A stretch of 18,108 nucleotides of DNA from JBHJHK01 sp050330975 (GTDB lineage: Bacteria > Pseudomonadota > Gammaproteobacteria > Competibacterales > Competibacteraceae). The translations under genes and the position numbers were made by a program. Of this stretch, positions 8,785 through 14,604 are shown in pieces. The stretch is from the NCBI GenBank assembly GCA_050330975.1, contig JBHJHK010000302.1, forward strand, positions 1-18,108, read 5' to 3'. The notes beneath the pieces were generated by a model that saw nothing but the letters and a program-made list of their open reading frames with translations, was not told where the DNA came from and made no database searches. Every line of letters begins with the position of its first letter. Position 1 is the stretch's first letter.

Positions 8785-10449
8785 TCAAGCGGGGGTCGGC
8801 GTTGGGCTGGCGGGCGCCGATTCCCCCGTGGAGCCATCGGCCACGGCTTGATCTTGGAAGTATTCGTCGAATTTGGCCTGGGCCTGGTCGCCGAACAGAA
8901 TCCGGCAGGCCTCCACGAGGCCCGGAGCGTTTTGGATCACAGCCCTTGGCACCACCAGGGCGATTTTCGAGCGGCGGCGCAAGAAATCCTCCAGTTTGGT
9001 GATCATCTCCCGGCGCGCCTTTTGATACAACTCGCAACGGGTGTATTCGGTGCCCTCGATGAGCAATTCCGCCTGGCGAGGGTCTTCGCGGATGGCGTCT
9101 AGAAGGTGCAGGGCCTCGTGGCCATAGCGGCGCCAGTAGCGCTGTGACAGGGGCTCGGTGGAGGTGGGGGCGGTGAGGCTGTCTAGGTCCATGAGTTCCG
9201 CCTGGTGGAAGAACTCCCGCCGCACCGAGGGGTGGGGTTCACCGAACCAGGGGTACTTGCGGTGGGGCAGAGCAATGCCCATCCGGGTGACAAAATCGCA
9301 CACTTCGTCGCCGACGTTTATGCAGTCGGTGAGTTTGCCGCCGAAGATGGTGAGGTATTTGTCCGGGATGCTGGCGTCTACGGCGTGTTTGCGGGACAAC
9401 TTGAGAAAATCCCGTTTTTGTCCTTGCTGTTTTTTTACAACAAGCGGCCGTACCCCGCAGCGATAGGCGATGATGTCGTCGCGGGTGATGGGTTTTGCCA
9501 GGGTGAGGCGCTTGTTGATATTGGCCAACACAAAATCCACGTCCTCGTCGGTGACAAAGGATTCGGGGGACTCCACCCGGGTGTCGGTGGTGCCGATGCA
9601 GGTGCGAGCCCCCATGGGGATGACGAAGAACAGCCGGCCATCGTCGGCGAAAAAGGCCAATACCCGGCGATGGGGGCTGAGTCGCTCGACGATCAGGTGG
9701 ATGCCCTTGGAGAACACATGCTCGTGGTCCGCCTTGAGGTCGGAGAGGCGGTTTAGGTGGTCGGCAAAGGGGCCGGCGGCGTTGACCAGTACCTTGGCAT
9801 GGAGGTTGATCTCCCGGCCGTCCATCCCATCGTTGGCCTTCACCGCCCAACCCTGGGCGTCCCGTTTGACGTCGGTGGCTGCGACGTAGTTGGCTGCAAT
9901 GCAGCCGTGGTCGGTGGCGGTGCGGACGAAATTGAAGACAAAGCGGGCATCGTTGTCGTAGAGGTAGGCATCGGAGTACTCGAAGCCGCCGACGCTGTTG
10001 TCGGTATTGATAATGGATTCGTCGCGATTGATTTGCGCCGCCGACAGAAGCCTGGGGATTTTGGTAAAACCGTTGCCGATGAACCAATAGAGCCATCCCC
10101 CCAGCCACAGGTAGGTGGGGGAGAAGCGAAAGCCCCGTTCGATGGTGGCCAAAAAGCGGATTTCACGGACGGTGGAGGGGTAGCTCTTCATCAGCTGGTT
10201 GCGGCACAAACACAGCTTGCGCACTAGGGCAAAGTCGTAGGTTTCCAGGTACTTGATGCCACCCCACGCCAAGTTGGAGGAGTGCATGCTGGTGAAGCTG
10301 GCGAAGTCGCCCTTGTCGATGAGGGCGACCTTGGCGCCCCTGCCCGCCAGGGCAGCGGCCGACACCGCGCCGTTGATACCGCCGCCGATCACTAAGACGT
10401 CGAAGCTGCCACCGTCCAGTTTGGCGATGTTGCTGGCTCGCAGTTGCAT
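8785..10449 (-). CDS. glpD: Glycerol-3-phosphate dehydrogenase, FAD-dependent, GlpD
   Basis: GlpD is a membrane-associated flavoenzyme that oxidises sn-glycerol 3-phosphate to dihydroxyacetone phosphate and passes electrons to quinone. The 554-residue product begins with a short segment and then a Rossmann dinucleotide fold, DVLVIGGGINGAVSAAALAG (residues about 18-37), an acidic strand end (VALIDKGDF) and SSNLAWGGIKYLE, the variant of the usual HGGLRYLE motif. The C-terminal domain carries the family's all-alpha cap with HEALHLLDAI and a final Ala/Pro/Ser/Thr-rich tail. Start is ATG 10449, with GGAAGGA seven bases upstream; the longer open frame above it is non-homologous. It follows glpK by 56 bases and precedes glpS by 74. 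Identity is secure. Confidence 0.94.
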   Translation of the reverse strand: MQLRASNIAKLDGGSFDVLVIGGGINGAVSAAALAGRGAKVALIDKGDFASFTSMHSSNLAWGGIKYLETYDFALVRKLCLCRNQLMKSYPSTVREIRFLATIERGFRFSPTYLWLGGWLYWFIGNGFTKIPRLLSAAQINRDESIINTDNSVGGFEYSDAYLYDNDARFVFNFVRTATDHGCIAANYVAATDVKRDAQGWAVKANDGMDGREINLHAKVLVNAAGPFADHLNRLSDLKADHEHVFSKGIHLIVERLSPHRRVLAFFADDGRLFFVIPMGARTCIGTTDTRVESPESFVTDEDVDFVLANINKRLTLAKPITRDDIIAYRCGVRPLVVKKQQGQKRDFLKLSRKHAVDASIPDKYLTIFGGKLTDCINVGDEVCDFVTRMGIALPHRKYPWFGEPHPSVRREFFHQAELMDLDSLTAPTSTEPLSQRYWRRYGHEALHLLDAIREDPRQAELLIEGTEYTRCELYQKARREMITKLEDFLRRRSKIALVVPRAVIQNAPGLVEACRILFGDQAQAKFDEYFQDQAVADGSTGESAPASPTPTPA

Positions 10450-10499
10450 GGTGTGTCCTTCCCCTGGGCTTGAGGTCTCAGGTGTGGGTGGTGGCGAGG

Positions 10500-10514
10500 G
10501 TGGACTCAGTCCAC
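10500..10514. repeat. 7-bp inverted repeat at the end of glpK
   Basis: GTGGACT and AGTCCAC flank a single C across the glpK stop codon. As RNA it would form a stem of about five pairs with a five-base loop, just before the 56-base gap to glpD. Role unknown; it could modestly influence glpK-glpD messenger processing. Confidence 0.35.
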
Positions 10515-11996
10515 GGCCCAGCCCTTGGCGCGCTCTAGGGCCTGCAACCATTGATCGTGGCGGGTACGGGCCTCGGCGGCGTCTAAGGTGGGTTCGAAGC
10601 GCCGATCCACTTGCCACTGGGTGGCGATCTCATCGCTGCTGCCCCAGTAGCCCGTGGCTAGGCCGGCCAGGTAGGCGGCCCCCAGGGCGGTGGTCTCCTG
10701 CACCACGGGCCGCACCACCGGTGCCCCCAAAAGGTCGGCCTGGATCTGCATCAACAAATTGTTGCCCACCGCGCCGCCGTCGACCCGAAGCTCTTTGAGG
10801 GGGATGCCGGTATCGTTTTCCATGGCCCGGATCACGTCCACAGTCTGAAAGCCGATGGCCTCTAGGGCCGCCCGGGCGATGTGGGCGTCGAGGGTGCCCC
10901 GGGTCAGGCCGATCATCGCCCCACGGGCGTAGGGGTCCCAGTGGGGGGCGCCGATACCGGCGAAGGCCGGGATCACATAGACTCCGTCGCTGCTGTCCAC
11001 CTGGCGGGCCAGGTTTTCCACATCCGCCGCGGTGCGGATCATCCTCAGCCCGTCCCGCAGCCACTGGACTAGGGCGCCGGCGACGAAGATGCTTCCCTCC
11101 AGGGCGTACTCGGTGTGGTCGCCGATGCGCCAGGCGACGGTGGAGATCAAGTTATTGGTGGAGGTGTGGGGCTTGTCCCCGGTGTTCATGAGCAAAAAGC
11201 AGCCAGTGCCATAGGTGTTTTTGGCCATCCCCCGCTCGGTACAGGCCTGGCCAAACAAAGCCGCCTGCTGGTCGCCGGCGATGCCGGCGATGGGGGGGCT
11301 AGAGGGGATGATCTGGGGCGACACCCGGCCGTAGACCTGGCTTGAGGGTCGCACCTCGGGGAGCATGGCTCGGGGGATGTCGAGGATCTCCAGCAACTCG
11401 TCGTCCCACTGTTGGCGGTGGATGTCGTAGACCAGGTAGCGGGAGGCGTTGGTGGCATCGGTGATGTGGAGCTGGCCCTCGGTGAGTTGCCACACCAGCC
11501 AGCTGTCCACGGTGCCACAGGCCAGGCGACCGGCGTTGGCCTTGTCGCGGGCCCCTTCGACGTGGTCGAGGATCCAGCGGATTTTGGTGCCGGAAAAATA
11601 GGCGTCCAACACCAGCCCGGTGCGCTGGCGGAACAGAGGTTCTAGGCCCTTGGCCTTGAGTTGGTCGCAGAGCTCGGCGCTGCGGCGATCCTCCCACACG
11701 ATGGCGATGAGGATGGGGCGACCGGTTTGGCGATCCCACACCACCGTGGTCTCTCGCTGGTTGGTGATGCCGACGGCGGCTATGGCCCGTTGGTCCCCCG
11801 GCAAGCGGGACAATGCTTCGCTCATCACCCCCACTTGAGACGACCAAATGTCCAAGGGATCGTGCTCGATCCAACCCGGGCGGGGGAAGTGTTGGGGAAA
11901 TTCCTTCTGGGAAACGGCGACCGGTTGCCCCCGTTGGTCGAAGACAATGGCCCGGGAACTGGTGGTTCCCTGGTCGAGGGCGACGATGTAACCCAT
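10506..11996 (-). CDS. glpK: Glycerol kinase GlpK
   Basis: GlpK phosphorylates glycerol with ATP to sn-glycerol 3-phosphate, trapping it in the cell. The 496-residue protein has the FGGY-kinase hallmarks: DQGTTSSRAIVFD (8-20) phosphate loop, GITNQRETT (76-84) and GWIEHDP (41-47) for glycerol binding, and RVDGGAVGNN, containing the catalytic aspartate. The C-terminus lacks the PGIETTERNY segment that binds PTS protein IIA-Glc in E. coli, so PTS inducer exclusion is unlikely. ATG 11996 has GAGGAG seven bases upstream; the frame above it is not kinase-like. The gene is preceded by a 90-base gap holding a candidate promoter and GlpR-type operator, so it probably heads the operon. Confidence 0.95.
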   Translation of the reverse strand: MGYIVALDQGTTSSRAIVFDQRGQPVAVSQKEFPQHFPRPGWIEHDPLDIWSSQVGVMSEALSRLPGDQRAIAAVGITNQRETTVVWDRQTGRPILIAIVWEDRRSAELCDQLKAKGLEPLFRQRTGLVLDAYFSGTKIRWILDHVEGARDKANAGRLACGTVDSWLVWQLTEGQLHITDATNASRYLVYDIHRQQWDDELLEILDIPRAMLPEVRPSSQVYGRVSPQIIPSSPPIAGIAGDQQAALFGQACTERGMAKNTYGTGCFLLMNTGDKPHTSTNNLISTVAWRIGDHTEYALEGSIFVAGALVQWLRDGLRMIRTAADVENLARQVDSSDGVYVIPAFAGIGAPHWDPYARGAMIGLTRGTLDAHIARAALEAIGFQTVDVIRAMENDTGIPLKELRVDGGAVGNNLLMQIQADLLGAPVVRPVVQETTALGAAYLAGLATGYWGSSDEIATQWQVDRRFEPTLDAAEARTRHDQWLQALERAKGWAVD

Positions 11997-12055
11997 GACT
12001 GACTCCTCGGTGGCGCCGCGGTGGGGCTGTCCTTTTGTTGTGTTGACTTTGCGAC

Positions 12056-12084
12056 AGAATAGCACCGAAAAGAAAAAAAGCGAA
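12056..12084 (-). promoter_or_regulatory. Candidate glpK promoter
   Basis: On the minus strand TTCGCT (12084-12079) and TATTCT (12061-12056) are separated by 17 bases in the glpR-glpK gap. Both hexamers match consensus only partly (three and four of six). It is favoured because the candidate repressor motif at 12072-12087 covers the -35 region, a common repression layout. Confidence 0.3.
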
Positions 12085-12087
12085 CAT
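12072..12087 (-). promoter_or_regulatory. Candidate GlpR operator upstream of glpK
   Basis: On the minus strand ATGTTCGC is followed by seven T and C. ATGTTCG equals the half-site of the E. coli GlpR operator. The same 16 bases, with one change, occur at the glpR start (12874-12889). This copy touches the glpR stop codon and ends 76 bases before glpK. A further TTTTCGG lies just downstream, and TGTCGCAA (12056-12049), also found beside the second copy, is near. Confidence 0.5.
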
Positions 12088-12899
12088 CAAGGGGGGGCGA
12101 CGCGCAGTTCCACCTCGCTTTGGGTCAGGGCTTCCCCCAGGTCAGCGGGGGGCGGGGCGTCGGTGAACAACAGGTGGATTTGCCGCAGATGGCCCAAGCG
12201 CACCAGGGCGTTGCGATGAAATTTGCTGTAGTCGGCCACCAAAATCCGTTGGCGGGCCCCCTCTAAAATGGCCTGAGTCACCCTTACCTCGTGGAAGTCG
12301 TACTCCAATAGGGTGCCGTCGCGGTGGATGCCGGAGATGCCGATGACGGCGTAGTCCACCGAGAACTGGCGGATTTGATCGATGGTGGTTTGGCTGGTGA
12401 TCCCCCGATCTCGGGCCCGCACCACCCCGCCGGTGATGATCACCTCAGCGTTGGGGGCGTCGCAGAGGATGTCGGCTACGTGGAGGTTGTTGGTGATGAT
12501 CCGCAAGTTCCGGTGGCGTTTGAGGGCCACGGCCACCTGTTCGACGGTGGTGCCCAGGTTGAGAAACAAAGAGCTCCCCTGGGGCACGTAGGCGGCCCCG
12601 GCTTGGGCGATGGCGATTTTGGCCTCCAGGTGCAGGGCGCGGCGGGTGCTGTAGGCGATGTTATGGGTGGTGGAGGGCAACCCGGCGCCGCCGTGGTAAC
12701 GGCGCAGCAGCCCCAGACCACATAGCGTATTGATATCGCGGCGGATGGTTTGTACCGTGACGGCGAACTGGCCGGCCAGGGCGTCGATGGTGGCAAACCC
12801 CTCCCGCTGGATCGTCTGCAAGATGCGCTCTTGGCGGGGATTGAGGGTGACGATGATGACCTCCGGCCACGGGGAAAAAAACCGAACATGTTGCGACAT
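12087..12899 (-). CDS. glpR: DeoR-family glycerol-3-phosphate regulon repressor GlpR
   Basis: This repressor would bind glp operators and be released by glycerol 3-phosphate. The 270-residue product has an N-terminal DeoR winged helix-turn-helix: NPRQERILQTI (20-30), then ATIDALAGQFAVTVQTIRRDI with the recognition helix at about 46-58 and the LLRRYHGGA wing (64-72). The C-terminal sensor domain includes LNLGTTVEQVA, ITNNLHVADIL, IITGGVVR, GISGIH and VADYSKF, all typical of the DeoR sugar-phosphate-binding fold. ATG 12899 is the only conventional start before the HTH and gives an 18-residue extension (MSQHVRFFSPW...); the ribosome site is weak (AGGTGGGG about nine bases upstream). A candidate operator lies in codons 4-9, suggesting autoregulation. 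It precedes glpK in the same direction and is divergent from the lipoprotein gene at 12972. Confidence 0.9.
   Translation of the reverse strand: MSQHVRFFSPWPEVIIVTLNPRQERILQTIQREGFATIDALAGQFAVTVQTIRRDINTLCGLGLLRRYHGGAGLPSTTHNIAYSTRRALHLEAKIAIAQAGAAYVPQGSSLFLNLGTTVEQVAVALKRHRNLRIITNNLHVADILCDAPNAEVIITGGVVRARDRGITSQTTIDQIRQFSVDYAVIGISGIHRDGTLLEYDFHEVRVTQAILEGARQRILVADYSKFHRNALVRLGHLRQIHLLFTDAPPPADLGEALTQSEVELRVAPP
12874..12889 (-). promoter_or_regulatory. Candidate GlpR operator inside the 5' end of glpR
   Basis: Minus strand reads ATGTTCGG, then seven T and C: 15 of 16 bases match the copy before glpK. It occupies codons 4-9 of glpR. On the plus strand CGAACATGTT-GCG continues it into a near-palindrome, and TGTCGCAA overlaps the start codon. 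Together these suggest autorepression. Confidence 0.45.
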
Positions 12900-12971
12900 T
12901 GTTGACGCCCCACCTGGCGATGGCAAGGGGGGCGCCGGTGAGGGTCTGGGAGTGAACTTGGGAGTGGAGCG

Positions 12972-13499
12972 ATGGTGCAGAGCAGCGGAGGGTTCATGGG
13001 GCGAAGTCGAGGGGTGGCCGTGGGGTTGAGCTGGCCCAGGTGGGTCCCGATCCTCGGGGTATTGCTGGGTCTTTGGGGCTGTGGCGCCCCGTCGGACCCC
13101 GAGGCGGAAATCCGGGCGGTGATCGAGGGCGCCGTCGAGGCCGCCGAGGCTCGGGAGAGCGCCGCGTTGCGGCGCGTCATCGCCGATGACTACAGCGATC
13201 CCGACGGCAATGGCAAGCGGGAGATGGACGGGCTGGTGCGCTTGATCCTGCTGCGCCAGCGCTCCATTCACCTCTTCACTCGGGTCAAAGAGGTGGAGGT
13301 GGGGGAGGGCTGGGCCGAGGCTCGAGTGGTGGTGGCCGCCGCCAGTCAGCCCCTGACGGCCGCCGAGTCCAACGTAGAGGCGCTGTTGAGCCTGCGGGCT
13401 GAATTGTTGGATTTTCGCCTGGAGTTCGCCCGCCGGGGTGGCGACTGGCGGGTGGTGGAGGCCAGCTGGGAGCGGGCGGCCCCGGGGGATTTCCTCTAG
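12972..13499 (+). CDS. Probable lipoprotein with NTF2-like domain
   Basis: The product (175 residues from ATG 12972) has a hydrophobic segment WVPILGVLLGLWGC ending in a plausible lipobox (LWGC, Cys37; Trp at -2 is unusual), then about 135 residues with the helix-rich start and beta-strand ending of the NTF2/SnoaL/DUF4440 type: paired helices IRAVIEGAVEAAEARESAALRRVI, the phrase DDYSDPDGNG, and a closing strand pattern LEFARRGGDWRVVEASW. This fold is called from pattern, not from a named family, so the function is unknown; many such proteins bind small hydrophobic ligands. GGAG lies seven bases before 12972; a second ATG at 12996 (GGAGGG three bases upstream) or a later GTG would give a more usual, shorter signal peptide. 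It is divergent from glpR and its stop overlaps that of the next gene. Confidence 0.65.
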   Translation: MVQSSGGFMGRSRGVAVGLSWPRWVPILGVLLGLWGCGAPSDPEAEIRAVIEGAVEAAEARESAALRRVIADDYSDPDGNGKREMDGLVRLILLRQRSIHLFTRVKEVEVGEGWAEARVVVAAASQPLTAAESNVEALLSLRAELLDFRLEFARRGGDWRVVEASWERAAPGDFL

Positions 13500-14059
13500 G
13501 GGGTGTCTTGGGTGTCTTGGGATTTTCGCCTGTGGCGCGCGGGGATCTGGTGGGGCAGTAGCCGGCTAAACCACTGTTTGTAGAAGGCCTCTAGGGCCAC
13601 CAAGCTGGCTGATTGGGGGGCGAGGAACTCGTTTTTCCCCAGGGCGTCTTGAGTTTGAGTGTTGTGGAGCACCGCCTGGCCAAAGGTGGTTCGCGACGCC
13701 AGGCCCACCCCCAGGTAGTCGCGGATTTTCGGCAGGGAGACCAGGCAGAACCGCGACCGCTCGGCGTTGTAGAGGCCGAACTCCCGGGGCTGTTCGAGGG
13801 TGCAGCGGGTGGTGTAGTAGAGGGCGAAGCTGGCGGCCACGTAGTGGGTTTTCAGGGGCATGAGGTCGGCTTCGTCGACCCGCAGGCGCTCGTTGGTCTG
13901 GCGCGTCAGGGTTCGGTGGAGGGTGTCGACGTCGGTCTCTTCTTTCTGTTGGACGCCGCCGAAGAGGGCGGGGGTGCCCTGGCCAAAGCCCCCCAGGGGC
14001 AGAGCGGTGACGACGTTTTCCGAGGGGATGTCAAAGATCAGCAAGTGGACTGTTTTCAA
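13496..14059 (-). CDS. Uncharacterised protein with degenerate Nudix-like box
   Basis: No confident family match. The 187-residue product (from TTG 14059) begins with a beta-strand pattern KTVHLLIFDIP and contains FGGVQQKEETDVDTLHRTLTRQ (33-54). This fits GX5EX7R of the Nudix box (Gly35, Glu41, Arg49), but the metal-binding EXXEE that follows is TLTRQ, so hydrolase activity is not expected. Later strands (FALYYTTR, RFCLVSLP) would suit a Nudix fold; the C-terminal region is Lys/Arg-rich. Start is uncertain: the frame stays open to 14156 with credible residues (SSWLHQLHLESPP) but no ATG or GTG, so TTG 14059, or an upstream rare start such as ATC 14122, are options. It converges on the lipoprotein gene, the two stops overlapping in CTAG (13496-13499). 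Confidence 0.6.
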   Translation of the reverse strand: MKTVHLLIFDIPSENVVTALPLGGFGQGTPALFGGVQQKEETDVDTLHRTLTRQTNERLRVDEADLMPLKTHYVAASFALYYTTRCTLEQPREFGLYNAERSRFCLVSLPKIRDYLGVGLASRTTFGQAVLHNTQTQDALGKNEFLAPQSASLVALEAFYKQWFSRLLPHQIPARHRRKSQDTQDTP

Positions 14060-14204
14060 CGGCGGGGACTCCAGGTGCAGCTGGTGGAGCCAGCTGGAAG
14101 GGTGGCCTTGGGTGGAGGCGATGGCTTGCGGTGATCTCTCTTCCCCAGGAGGGGTCTAGGTGATCGGTAGGTATTTAGGGTACGCACATCTTTGTGGGGT
14201 TGCC

Positions 14205-14390
14205 ATGGCAAAGCGAACGCCCGATCGGCTGGAAGACATTCACCAAGCCAGGGATCTCGATCGATGGGTAGTGGACAAACGGGTCGGCAAGCGGGCCAAC
14301 AACGATAAGGCTCGACGCCGCAACCGCCGCTACCAGCGGCGGATCTTGGACCACTTAGCCGCCGATTGGCGCGAGGGGGATGAGGGTTGA
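14205..14390 (+). CDS. Small highly basic hypothetical protein (61 aa)
   Basis: The product is short, soluble and strongly charged, with a dense basic central stretch (DKRVGKRANNDKARRRNRRYQRR) flanked by acidic helical segments (RLEDIHQARDLDRW and LAADWREGDEG). No family is recognised; the composition suggests an RNA- or ribosome-associated protein, but this is only inference. ATG 14205 has GGGG five bases upstream. A GTG at 14160 in the same frame would add 15 residues without clear coding character. A strong hairpin follows the stop directly, which supports a real, separately transcribed unit. It is divergent from the degenerate-Nudix gene. Confidence 0.6.
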   Translation: MAKRTPDRLEDIHQARDLDRWVVDKRVGKRANNDKARRRNRRYQRRILDHLAADWREGDEG

Positions 14391-14422
14391 GGGCCGAGGC
14401 CATGGGTTTGTCGCTTCGGCCC
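14391..14422 (+). terminator. Terminator-like hairpin after the small basic gene
   Basis: GGGCCGAGGC (14391-14400) pairs with GCTTCGGCCC (14413-14422) over ten positions, one a G-U pair, with a 12-base loop, beginning at the base after the stop codon. Only a short TT follows, so it is an imperfect intrinsic terminator. The remaining 180 bases to the next gene show no promoter I can defend. Confidence 0.5.
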
Positions 14423-14604
14423 TTCATGGCTCACCCTCCTCTTGCACGGCAAAGCCGCCTGCCAACTTCTTCCCCCCAAAACGGCGATCAGATCACAGCG
14501 TTTAGCTACCAAATATGGCCCAATAGCCGTGCCCCCTCGAGTTGGCGCCGCATTAGAGCGCTTGACCCCGGCGCGATTGCTTATCCACCAGAGGATCACG
14601 AGCT

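Noticed and set aside
8711..9037. Upstream extension of glpS into glpD
   Set aside because: The added residues have no ATPase similarity and overlap the secure C-terminal part of glpD; ATG 8710 has a ribosome site.
13501..13522. A 9-base tandem repeat (GGGTGTCTT twice)
   Set aside because: It only encodes the repeated Asp-Thr-Gln at the end of the minus-strand protein; two units are too few to mean more.
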